Source of the DNA: Pseudobdellovibrio exovorus JSS
GTDB taxonomy: Bacteria > Bdellovibrionota > Bdellovibrionia > Bdellovibrionales > Bdellovibrionaceae
Length of the DNA stretch: 64,000 nt
Reading direction: 5' to 3'
Assembly (NCBI RefSeq): GCF_000348725.1
Contig: NC_020813.1
Span: 1,116,001 to 1,180,000, forward strand
The position numbers were made by a program, and so were the translations under genes. Positions 43,215 to 50,314 of this stretch are shown here, one piece after another (the stretch's first letter is position 1; each line of letters begins with the position of its first letter). The notes below the pieces were generated by a model. It saw only the letters and a list, made by a program, of their open reading frames with translations. It had not been told where the DNA came from and did no database searches.

Positions 43215-43958
43215 ATGAAGTTTTTAATGGTAGTTTTCTTGGCGCTGTTTGGATCTTCTTATGTGGAAGCTAAAAATGATATCAAAGTCATAGCGTTTGA
43301 TGCCTTTCCTGTTTTTGATCCAAGGCCAATTTTCAAAACGGTTCAAGAATTGTTCCCAGAAAAAGCAGATAAGCTGGTAGAGGTCTGGCAGGCGAAGCAG
43401 TTTTCGTATACGTGGTTAAGAACTTCTGGTGAGCAGTATAAAGACTTTTATCAAGTGACAGAAGATGCCTTAGTTTACGCAGCCAAAAATGTGAAGGTAG
43501 ATCTGACAGAAAAGCAAAAGCAACAAATTATGGGCGAATATCTGAAGTTGAAGCCTTGGCCAGATGCGATGGACGCTTTGCAAAAATTGAAAGATAAAAA
43601 ATATAAGATTACGTTTTTATCAAACTTTACTGAAGAGATGTTGAAGTCCAATCTAAAGTCTTCAAAGCTGGAAAAACTTTTTAGTCCACTATTATTAAGT
43701 ACAGATTTGGCTAAGGCTTTTAAGCCATCTCCGAAGGCCTATAATCTGGCCATCGAACATTTTGGTGTGAAAAAGAAAGAGGTGCTATTTGTAGCTTTCG
43801 CCCCTTGGGATGCTGCAGGAGCAAAATGGTTCGGTTATCCCACATTTTGGGTGAATCGTTCAAGCTTTCCTCCGGAAGAGTTAGGAGCCGAAGTCGACGG
43901 CATGGGTAAAAACTTGGAGGACCTCGTTCGTTATATGGAAACAACCTCTGAAAAGTAA
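43215..43958 (+). CDS. Secreted haloacid-dehalogenase type II-like protein with altered active site
   Basis: 247 aa with signal peptide (KFLMVVFLALFGSSYVEA) and GAGGGG Shine-Dalgarno. HAD fold: nucleophile region FDAFPVFD, motif II TFLSNFTEEM (Ser/Asn), Lys in FKPSPKAY, and FVAFAPWDAAGAKWFGYPTFWVNR. In L-2-haloacid dehalogenases the nucleophile Asp is followed by Y-G-T and the last motif is S-S-N-x-x-D. Here the Thr is replaced and the Ser/Asn pair is lost, while both Asp and the Lys remain. It probably does another hydrolase reaction in the periplasm. Confidence 0.75.
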   Translation: MKFLMVVFLALFGSSYVEAKNDIKVIAFDAFPVFDPRPIFKTVQELFPEKADKLVEVWQAKQFSYTWLRTSGEQYKDFYQVTEDALVYAAKNVKVDLTEKQKQQIMGEYLKLKPWPDAMDALQKLKDKKYKITFLSNFTEEMLKSNLKSSKLEKLFSPLLLSTDLAKAFKPSPKAYNLAIEHFGVKKKEVLFVAFAPWDAAGAKWFGYPTFWVNRSSFPPEELGAEVDGMGKNLEDLVRYMETTSEK

Positions 43959-43975
43959 CTTTTATCAGACTGGTT

Positions 43976-44875
43976 CTATTTTTTATAACGGGTGTACTTC
44001 TTCGCCCACTTCCTCGTATTAGGTAAAATTGAAAATAATAAGGGTAAAAGTATAAAGCGCGGCACGAATCGTCGTACATAATAAAAAAACATCGCGTCTA
44101 AAGTGGCTGGGATCCAAAGCGGTGGATTCTTTCTTTTCATAACTTTCAAAATTCGGAGAGCGACATCTTGGGGCGACGTTAGGCTCAGTTTCATCAGTCT
44201 TTCTATAAAAGGGGTCATATTTTTATAGTAGTCTGCATAGAGAGCTTCGGTGTCGTCATTAGGTTCGGATTGTATAGAGTACTTCACTTTTAAAAAGGAC
44301 TGTGAATGAACAAAGCCCGGTTGTATAAGACTAACGTTGATGCCTAAGGGTTTGACTTCATACCAAAGAGCTTCGCTGAGTCCTTCAAAAGCGTATTTTG
44401 AAGCGCTATATGCTCCCATAGTTGGCATAGCTAACATGCCGCTGACTGATGAGACATTAATAATTTTTCCCCAGCCCATCTGGCGCATATGCGGAAGAAC
44501 GGATTTAATAAGACCAACAGGACCAAAATAGTTGGTTGCAAACTGGTGCTGCTCTTCAGAGGCGCTCATGTGCTCGACGACAGCGCGATAGCTGACTCCA
44601 GCGTTATTGATGAGGATATTAACGCCTCCCCAAAGTGTAACTATTTCTTTAATAAGCGAAGTGCGGTTTCCTTCCTCAATGACATCTAACAGCCGTATTA
44701 AAAAGCGATCACTTTCAATAAATTTAGTGTGGAGCATTTTTAATGAGGAGGCGCGAGCTGTAATGACAACTCTGTACTCAGTTCTTTTGTAGAGTTCTTC
44801 TGCTAGGGCTAATCCAATTCCGGAGCCGCAACCCGTAACAAGTACGACAGGTTTTTTAGATTGTTTATTATCCAA
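43976..44875 (-). CDS. Short-chain dehydrogenase/reductase
   Basis: 299 aa, TTG start. NAD(P) motif VLVTGCGSGIGLALAEEL, NNAG, active-site Ser (INVSSVSGM) and YSASKYAFEG (Tyr-Lys). The C-terminal tail carries a hydrophobic stretch (FFYYVRRFVPRFILLPLLFSIL), a possible membrane anchor. Substrate unknown, perhaps a lipid or retinol-like alcohol as in related SDRs. The 5' end overlaps the next small gene by 8 nt. Confidence 0.88.
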   Translation of the reverse strand: MDNKQSKKPVVLVTGCGSGIGLALAEELYKRTEYRVVITARASSLKMLHTKFIESDRFLIRLLDVIEEGNRTSLIKEIVTLWGGVNILINNAGVSYRAVVEHMSASEEQHQFATNYFGPVGLIKSVLPHMRQMGWGKIINVSSVSGMLAMPTMGAYSASKYAFEGLSEALWYEVKPLGINVSLIQPGFVHSQSFLKVKYSIQSEPNDDTEALYADYYKNMTPFIERLMKLSLTSPQDVALRILKVMKRKNPPLWIPATLDAMFFYYVRRFVPRFILLPLLFSILPNTRKWAKKYTRYKK

Positions 44876-45095
44876 GGGATTTCTTTCTTTTGATTTGTTC
44901 GATACCTAATTCAAGCGCTCTTAGAAAGACGGCATTTTTCTTGAGATTTACAAATTTGTATTCTGGTTGACTCTGCAGTTTATCAATCAGCTCTGTAAAA
45001 TTTTTGCTGAATGCAGCTTTATCTGCTTTGGTAACCCTGAAGCCTAAAAGGGGATAGTGTTTGTTAATATCATCGCTTTTTTTCTTAGATCTCAT
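44868..45095 (-). CDS. Small basic protein upstream of the SDR
   Basis: 75 aa, Lys-rich (MRSKKKSDDINKHYP; C-terminus IEQIKRKKSLG) with a predicted helical middle (FSKNFTELIDKLQSQ). The segment FRVTKADKAAFSKNF...LRALELGIEQI is reminiscent of ribbon-helix-helix-type regulators, but this is not certain. It is likely co-transcribed with the SDR (8-nt overlap). The upstream 283 nt are very AT-rich with no gene visible. Confidence 0.55.
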   Translation of the reverse strand: MRSKKKSDDINKHYPLLGFRVTKADKAAFSKNFTELIDKLQSQPEYKFVNLKKNAVFLRALELGIEQIKRKKSLG

Positions 45096-45341
45096 AGATC
45101 TGTGTAATATACATTATTTATTAAATAATTATAATATAATTATCAGATAATATATAATTGATCGTCTACATTGCTGCTCAAATCGTTGGTGGTGTATATG
45201 GTGTTAAAATGTAATTGTTTTTGGAATGGTGGCGGTTTATATCCTCTTCTTGAAAAGATATCCTTAGGTGATATTTGAAATCCATGATAGTGTGCCTATT
45301 AAGTTATAAAGCGACCTTCGAGACTTTGCGCATTCTGTTCA

Positions 45342-45376
45342 ATACCTCTTAATAGCACTCAGCCTTTAGGAGGTAT
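45342..45376 (+). promoter_or_regulatory. Leader hairpin hiding the Shine-Dalgarno of the first RRM gene
   Basis: ATACCTC (45342-45348) is a perfect complement of GAGGTAT (45370-45376), which contains the Shine-Dalgarno before ATG 45379. A 21-nt loop separates the arms. Pairing would block ribosome access. Confidence 0.5.
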
Positions 45377-45378
45377 AA

Positions 45379-45657
45379 ATGAGTAAAAAACTATACGTCG
45401 GTAATTTGCCGTATTCAGCAACGGATGAATCTTTAACAGAAAAATTTTCTGAGTGTGGCACTGTCAGCTCAGTAAAAGTTATCATCGATCGTAATTCAGG
45501 TCGCAGCAAGGGTTTTGGCTTTGTCGAGATGTCAAATGACTCTGAAGCAGATACCATTATCAGTCGTTTCAATGGGACGGATGTGGATGGTCGTGCTATC
45601 AATATATCAGAGGCTAAGCCAATGGTTCCCCGAAATGATTCGGGTCGTTCATACTAG
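45379..45657 (+). CDS. RNA-recognition-motif (RRM) protein
   Basis: 92 aa, single RRM like the bacterial Rbp proteins. RNP2 KLYVGNLPYS and RNP1 KGFGFVEM, both with the aromatic residues that stack on RNA. Short Arg-containing tail. Strong AGGAGG Shine-Dalgarno, but it can pair with an upstream complement. Bacterial RRM proteins are often cold-induced RNA chaperones. A sister gene lies about 0.8 kb downstream. An intrinsic terminator follows. Confidence 0.93.
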   Translation: MSKKLYVGNLPYSATDESLTEKFSECGTVSSVKVIIDRNSGRSKGFGFVEMSNDSEADTIISRFNGTDVDGRAINISEAKPMVPRNDSGRSY

Positions 45658-45686
45658 TTCTTTTATTTAATCTTAAGAATTATAAA

Positions 45687-45714
45687 AAACCGGCCTTTGT
45701 AGGTCGGTTTTTTT
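45687..45714 (+). terminator. Intrinsic terminator after the first RRM gene
   Basis: AAACCGGCC pairs with GGTCGGTTT (one G-U), loop of 6 nt, then a run of seven T including the stem end. Classic rho-independent terminator. Confidence 0.85.
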
Positions 45715-45730
45715 GTTAGATAGGTAGAAA

Positions 45731-46201
45731 ATGCAACCACAAATTATTTCATTTAACTGTCTTTTAAAAAATATTGCCGGAAAAGTTTTAAGTTCTACGT
45801 ATAATAGAGAAGTCTTAAACGTTGTTGATGATGAAAACGTCATGTTGCTAGGGCTAGCAAAAGGCCTACAAAATTTAACGAAAGGTGAAAAAAGAAGGAT
45901 TTCGTTATCTGCACAGGATGCCTATGGTTTCTATGACCCTAAAAAAGTTATCCTTTACCCAAGGAAGTATCTTCCGCAGGATATTCGAGTAGGCACATCC
46001 GTTACAATTGTGGGTAAAAGTGGGCGTTCAAGAATTTATAAAGTGATTGAGTTGTATCACCACATGGTGACCTTAGATGAAAATCATCCTTTAGCGGGAC
46101 AGGACTTAGTCTTTGAAATTGAGGCCTTATCAGTAAGGCCAGCTACACAGACCGAGATCAATGAGTCATACAATATGGTAGGGGTGCAAATTCTGCACTA
46201 G
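45731..46201 (+). CDS. SlyD-like FKBP peptidyl-prolyl isomerase
   Basis: 156 aa; AGGTAG upstream of ATG. SlyD-type FKBP: LGLAKGLQNLTKGEKRRISLSAQDAYGFYD, insert-in-flap region, then VTLDENHPLAGQDLVFEIEALSVR, the most conserved block. The His-rich C-terminus of E. coli SlyD is absent. Catalyses prolyl isomerisation or acts as chaperone. Confidence 0.88.
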   Translation: MQPQIISFNCLLKNIAGKVLSSTYNREVLNVVDDENVMLLGLAKGLQNLTKGEKRRISLSAQDAYGFYDPKKVILYPRKYLPQDIRVGTSVTIVGKSGRSRIYKVIELYHHMVTLDENHPLAGQDLVFEIEALSVRPATQTEINESYNMVGVQILH

Positions 46202-46424
46202 CGTGATTATCCTCTGTTGTATTTGGAACTCTATATAAACCATGTAAATTAAGTAGGGTTCATATAATTAAGAATAGCAGAACAATCTTAATGGGTTAGA
46301 GTTATTATACTGATGAAAGAGTCTTGATTTTAAAAAATAAAAAATTATTAATTTGGTAAGTGGGTCAGTTTCCTGTAAAGTGGCCTTTCCAACGGTTTCT
46401 TTCGATTAAATTGCGTAGGGCTCT

Positions 46425-46458
46425 TTCTTCTTTAGTACCATCATATCCTAAGGAGGAA
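46425..46458 (+). promoter_or_regulatory. Leader hairpin hiding the Shine-Dalgarno of the second RRM gene
   Basis: TTCTTCTTTAG (46425-46435) pairs over 11 bp, with two G-U pairs, with CTAAGGAGGAA (46448-46458), which contains the Shine-Dalgarno of ATG 46461. Loop of 12 nt. The remaining 46202-46424 holds no visible gene and is very AT-rich. Confidence 0.5.
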
Positions 46459-46460
46459 AT

Positions 46461-46763
46461 ATGAGTAAAAAATTATACATTGGAAATTTATCTTATAACG
46501 TAGACGAAGGCGCTTTAAACGCGTTGTTCTCTCAATACGGAGCAGTTGAGTCTGTTCGTATCATCACTGACCGCGACACAGGTCGTAGCAAAGGTTTTGC
46601 ATTCGTTGAAATGACAGAAGAAGCAGATGGCTTAAAAGCTATCGAAAACTTGAATGGCACTCAACAGTTCGAACGTTCAATGAACGTAAGTGTTGCTAAA
46701 CCTATGGAATCACGTGGTGGTTCTAGAGGCGGTGGCGGCGGTTTTTCTAGAAATCGTTACTAG
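46461..46763 (+). CDS. RNA-recognition-motif protein with Gly-rich tail
   Basis: 100 aa. RNP2 KLYIGNLSYN, RNP1 KGFAFVEM; tail SRGGSRGGGGGFSRNRY typical of glycine-rich RNA-binding (Rbp/GRP) proteins. AAGGAGG 6 nt upstream. A close paralogue of the 45.4-kb RRM protein, suggesting duplication with an FKBP gene between. IF-1 paralogue gene follows 14 nt later. Confidence 0.93.
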   Translation: MSKKLYIGNLSYNVDEGALNALFSQYGAVESVRIITDRDTGRSKGFAFVEMTEEADGLKAIENLNGTQQFERSMNVSVAKPMESRGGSRGGGGGFSRNRY

Positions 46764-46777
46764 GTTTAAAGCTCGTC

Positions 46778-47020
46778 ATGGCTAAAGAAGACCTAGTTAC
46801 CTTTACAGGTAAGGTACGTGACTTGTCCGGGGGTGGTGTTTATCACATCACCCTTGATAACGGAGTTGCTGTATCTGCGCGCCTGTGCGGGAAAATGAAA
46901 AAATTCAATATTAAAGTTGTCGTAGGCGACATGGTCGATGTGGGACTTTCCCCGTATGATCCATCACATGGCCTGATTACTCATCGTCATAAAAATCATA
47001 GACCATCATCGGTCAATTAG
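46778..47020 (+). CDS. infA: Translation initiation factor IF-1 paralogue
   Basis: 80 aa, OB-fold S1-type protein: starts MAKEDLVTFTGKVRDL, VSARLCGKMKKFNIKVVVGDMVDVGLSPYD..GLITHRHK. IF-1 is normally 72 aa; this is longer, with a divergent central strand (GGGVYHITLDNGVAV) and a C-terminal NHRPSSVN extension. It may be a second IF-1 acting under stress next to the RRM protein gene, or the only IF-1 of the cell; the rest of the genome would decide. Confidence 0.85.
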   Translation: MAKEDLVTFTGKVRDLSGGGVYHITLDNGVAVSARLCGKMKKFNIKVVVGDMVDVGLSPYDPSHGLITHRHKNHRPSSVN

Positions 47021-47035
47021 TTCAGTCAGCGGAAT

Positions 47036-47464
47036 TTATTTTTTACTATATTGTCTTAAATACATTTCATTTTTAATGGATAAGCTATTTCCGATACGTT
47101 CGGAAATGAGCTTCCAAAGATGGCTTTGCTGTAAGGTGAGGCGATCGTCTAAAGTCTGATGAAAGAGGCCGAGCCATCTTTCTAATAAATTGTGATTAAA
47201 TCCAGCGAAAAAATGCTTTGTCACAGGGTTATACTCTGTCGATAGGTAAGGGTGTCCACCAAAGCGGATCCACCAGAAGTGGGTGAGTCGCTCTATATGT
47301 TCAGGCCAGTCGTGCACAGAACGAAAAGAAACTGACAGGATAGAGTCCTGCTGTATGCGATTATAAAAATCATCAATAACATTATAAATATCCTGATGAC
47401 GGAATGTAACGCCATTGACTGCAACTGTATTCAGTTCTGGTTCTAAAGGGCTTTTTTTATTCAT
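47036..47464 (-). CDS. Truncated haemoglobin, group III
   Basis: 142 aa. The 2/2 globin pattern: VIDDFYNRIQQDSILSVSFRSV, WPEHIERLTHFWWIRFGGHPYLS, then the heme-side segment NPVTKHFFAGFNHNLLERWLGLFHQTL, which carries the proximal His. Group III trHbs are linked to NO or peroxynitrite handling under microaerobic conditions. Divergent from nnrS across 167 nt with a large palindrome; strongly suggests joint NO control. Confidence 0.8.
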   Translation of the reverse strand: MNKKSPLEPELNTVAVNGVTFRHQDIYNVIDDFYNRIQQDSILSVSFRSVHDWPEHIERLTHFWWIRFGGHPYLSTEYNPVTKHFFAGFNHNLLERWLGLFHQTLDDRLTLQQSHLWKLISERIGNSLSIKNEMYLRQYSKK

Positions 47465-47505
47465 AGGAACAACTGACCTTGTTATTTATCGTCTCGTTTA
47501 TTAAG

Positions 47506-47552
47506 AGTCGACTTTATATGTTGTATGTAATATACAATATATAAAGTCGACT
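47506..47552. promoter_or_regulatory. 47-nt near-perfect palindrome, candidate NsrR operator
   Basis: Outer arms of 14 nt match perfectly (AGTCGACTTTATAT, 47506-47519; ATATAAAGTCGACT, 47539-47552). The inner 19 nt pair too, apart from G-T at 520/538 and 527/531 (last three digits), around centre 47529. Divergent gene starts lie 41 nt and 79 nt away. NsrR is encoded nearby, so it is the best candidate regulator; a hairpin is the other reading. Confidence 0.6.
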
Positions 47553-47631
47553 GTCAATTTGGACGGGCGGTATAAAAGATAAAGTAAATGCAGAATAAAT
47601 ACAGAACAGCAAAAACGAGATGGATTAAGAT

Positions 47632-48753
47632 ATGAAAACTCTAGCTCCTTATCAGATATTTTTTCCTATTGGTATCTTGTGTGCCTTATTAGCGGTCGGT
47701 GTTTGGTTTACCCAGAACTTGGGGTGGTTTGACACTCCGGTGATGTGGGTTCACGGAAAGCTAATCGCAGGTGGGTTTTTGTGGAGTTTTATAGTTGGAT
47801 TTTTGATGACGGCCGTGCCGCGCATGACGGGAACATTTAATGCGCACAAGGTAGAATACGCCATTTCATTTTTATTGATATTGGCACTGATTGTTTTTTC
47901 ATGGGCCCTAGATGCCAAACCTTTTTATTTTATAAGTTTTGCTCTGACAGTATTCATTATGATTTATGCAGGGCGAAGATTGGTTGTGAGTACAAGGCCA
48001 GTGCCTGTGTTTTTCTCTCATGTGGGTTTGGCGATGTTCATGTCTTTAGTTGGCTCTTATTTTTATTATAGAGGGCAATCTATTTTAGGATTTTATTTTT
48101 ATCATGTTGGAACTATTTTGTTATTAGTTTTAGGAATAGGCACACGATTCTTTGCGTTTTTATCAGGCCTTCCCTCTGTATTTGAAGGTACGGAAGAAAA
48201 ATGGAAGAAAGCTGCTTTTCATATGATGGGATTGGCAATTGTGGTCTTGCTAAGCGTTGTGGGTATGAGGCTATCATGGGGATTTTTAGGATTAGCTTTA
48301 CTCACATTGGGTTATCTATTTTGTATATGGCAAGTGCAGCGCTCTTCGAGTCGTCCTTCAGCGTTGAAATGGGCGGTTAGAATTGTGGCTGTGATGATAC
48401 CACTCAGCTTTATTTTAAGCTGGATTTATCCCGTTTATTATCTTTCTTGGATGCACATACTTTTTGTGGGATGCTTCGGTTTAATTACTTTCTCTGTCGC
48501 TACGCGTGTGACATTGGCGCACGGGGCCTATCCAACGGATATGGAGTTAAAATCGAAAGCGTTGGGATGGATGGTGGCTTTTATCGTTCTGGCGATGGTA
48601 TCCAGAGTGTTTTATGGCTTTTCATCTGGATTATGGAAAACAAGTTTTCTGCATTTGGCGGGCACATTTTGGTTTTTAGCTGTTGGCGTTTGGTGTTATT
48701 CTTACTTTAAAAAAATCTTCAAACTGGGCCCTCAATCTAAACCGAGTTGTTAA
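47632..48753 (+). CDS. nnrS: NnrS-family heme-copper membrane protein
   Basis: 373 aa with about 12 TM segments. N-terminal APYQIFFPIGILCALLAVGVW and GGFLWSFIVGFLMTAVPRMTGT are family signatures, with conserved His (VHGKL; FFSHVGLAM; FYFYHVGTIL; MHILFVGCFGLITFSVATRV). NnrS proteins protect against nitrosative stress and iron-thiol damage. Downstream NsrR is translationally close (10 nt). Confidence 0.92.
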   Translation: MKTLAPYQIFFPIGILCALLAVGVWFTQNLGWFDTPVMWVHGKLIAGGFLWSFIVGFLMTAVPRMTGTFNAHKVEYAISFLLILALIVFSWALDAKPFYFISFALTVFIMIYAGRRLVVSTRPVPVFFSHVGLAMFMSLVGSYFYYRGQSILGFYFYHVGTILLLVLGIGTRFFAFLSGLPSVFEGTEEKWKKAAFHMMGLAIVVLLSVVGMRLSWGFLGLALLTLGYLFCIWQVQRSSSRPSALKWAVRIVAVMIPLSFILSWIYPVYYLSWMHILFVGCFGLITFSVATRVTLAHGAYPTDMELKSKALGWMVAFIVLAMVSRVFYGFSSGLWKTSFLHLAGTFWFLAVGVWCYSYFKKIFKLGPQSKPSC

Positions 48754-48763
48754 AGGGATATTC

Positions 48764-49162
48764 ATGCGATTAACGGATCATACAGATTACTCTTTGCGCG
48801 TGTTGATGTATCTGAATCAGAAAAAAAGCCTTATTACTTTAAATGAGTTGGCTGAGAAATTAGGTATTTCTAAAAATAACTTGATCAAAGTCTCTAATCA
48901 GTTAGCTAAAGCGGGATGGATTGACACATCCAGAGGACGCACAGGCGGTCTTGTTATTAAAGCGGAAACGGGAAGCATGAGTCTAAAAGAAATTGTGCTG
49001 AAAACGGAAGAGACATTTAATATGGCTGAATGTTTTTCTAATAAGAAGTGCCATTGTACATTTTTGCGTAACTGCCTCTTGAAAAAAAGTCTAAACGAAG
49101 CCCTGTCGGCTTTTCTTGAGGCGTTATCAGAGAAAACTTTGAACGATGTGACTGTAAGATAA
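48764..49162 (+). CDS. nsrR: Rrf2-family nitric-oxide-sensing repressor NsrR
   Basis: 132 aa from ATG 48764 (AAAGGGAT upstream); an open frame further 5' is inside nnrS. Winged-helix N-terminus MRLTDHTDYSLRVLMYL and LAEKLGISKNNLIKVSNQLAKAGW, then TGGLV. The cluster-binding Cys are in AECFSNKKCHCTFLRNC, as in NsrR, which loses DNA binding when NO attacks the Fe-S cluster. Likely controls nnrS and the globin. Confidence 0.92.
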   Translation: MRLTDHTDYSLRVLMYLNQKKSLITLNELAEKLGISKNNLIKVSNQLAKAGWIDTSRGRTGGLVIKAETGSMSLKEIVLKTEETFNMAECFSNKKCHCTFLRNCLLKKSLNEALSAFLEALSEKTLNDVTVR

Positions 49163-49202
49163 AACACTTTTGGATTTTGTTGTTTCAACGTACAATAAGA
49201 GC

Positions 49203-49616
49203 ATGAAATACACCTTGAAAAACGAATTGCCTGCACCTGAGGAATACTGCCATTTACGTCAAATCACAGGTTTATCACCGAAGACGATTGCAGCCGCACA
49301 GGTTTCATTACCACGTTCCTTACATGCCGTTACTTTACGAAATGGCGATCAGTTGATAGCGATGGGACGGGTCATAGGCGATTTAGGGTGTCATGTGCAA
49401 ATTGTCGATATTGCGGTTCACCCTGATTATCAAGGGCTGAAGTTGTCTCGAGTTATCATGGAAAACATTATGGATTTCGTAACAAAAGAGTGCCACCGCT
49501 GTGCGTTCGTCAACTTGTTTGCTGATGTGGATTATTTGTATCAGAAATTTGGGTTCGTAGATTCTGTTAAATCTAAAGGCATGTACTTAGATTGGAATCG
49601 GGTTTCTCAATCTTGA
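49203..49616 (+). CDS. GNAT-family N-acetyltransferase
   Basis: 137 aa from ATG 49203. GNAT motif A: VQIVDIAVHPDYQGLKLSRVIMENIMDFV; then YLYQKFGFV. Substrate unknown. Directly follows nsrR, 40 nt. Confidence 0.8.
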   Translation: MKYTLKNELPAPEEYCHLRQITGLSPKTIAAAQVSLPRSLHAVTLRNGDQLIAMGRVIGDLGCHVQIVDIAVHPDYQGLKLSRVIMENIMDFVTKECHRCAFVNLFADVDYLYQKFGFVDSVKSKGMYLDWNRVSQS

Positions 49617-49638
49617 GAGCTCGCCATTAAAAATAAAG

Positions 49639-50310
49639 TCACGACAAAATATCTTCATAAAAAGCTCCGCGCTGTGACTGCGGGTGAATAATGTGAATTT
49701 CTAGCACCCAAAGATTTTCTGTGGGGCAGATATTCATAGATGAAAGTCCTTCTTTGGAAAATAGAGCGTGGGGGAAGTCTCCTAAGCGGTGCCCCGCCAT
49801 TTTCGGATTTAATTGACAGTGATGTTCTTCGGCACAGGTGCTGGCGAATTGATAGAGTTCTTGTCCACTGAGTTGTTCTGTCTTCCATTTTGTAGCGACA
49901 TCTTTCCAGATCTGTTCGCAAGAGCCGATGATCGGCTGATGCGGATTGTGTGCTGTGTTTGAGTCTGAAGATGAAAAACTAAATGTACGTCCAAAGTCGG
50001 CTTCGTGATCTTCAAAAATAGGTCCGACATCTATAAAAAATATGTCGCCGTCATTTAAGGTTAAACTCGTGTCGGCCAAATCGCGAAAACTTTTGGTTGT
50101 ATCACTTCCGATTCTGAATTTTGTGGGATGCCAGAATTTAGAAACTCCCACTTTTTTAAACTCTTCTTTCACTAAAGCTTGTCCATCCAGCTCGTTCATT
50201 CCAGCAGAGGAAAGGGAGGCGATTCTATGAGTGACTTCGTGGCAAACCCTGCGGGCCTCCAGATAGGTAGCTAAATTAAACTTGTCTCCGGTTTTTTCTG
50301 TAGGGTGCAT
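49639..50310 (-). CDS. M24-family (Xaa-Pro/Met aminopeptidase fold) metallopeptidase
   Basis: About 223 aa from ATG 50310, chosen to follow the porin stop at 50315; the longer frame overlaps the porin. Pita-bread fold ligands: FFIDVGP (Asp), EADFGRTF (Asp), MAGHRLGDFPH (His) and WVLEIHI (Glu). Related to Xaa-Pro aminopeptidases but the ligand set is partly atypical (GHRLGDFPH). Substrate unknown. Confidence 0.8.
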   Translation of the reverse strand: MHPTEKTGDKFNLATYLEARRVCHEVTHRIASLSSAGMNELDGQALVKEEFKKVGVSKFWHPTKFRIGSDTTKSFRDLADTSLTLNDGDIFFIDVGPIFEDHEADFGRTFSFSSSDSNTAHNPHQPIIGSCEQIWKDVATKWKTEQLSGQELYQFASTCAEEHHCQLNPKMAGHRLGDFPHALFSKEGLSSMNICPTENLWVLEIHIIHPQSQRGAFYEDILS

Positions 50311-50314
50311 ATAA

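Noticed and set aside
45096-45341. Gene or RNA in the AT-rich 250 nt before the first RRM gene
   Set aside because: No open frame with start signals and no recognisable RNA fold; only the leader hairpin near the end is supported. A TGTAATATACA piece also found in the nnrS palindrome is too short to call an operator.
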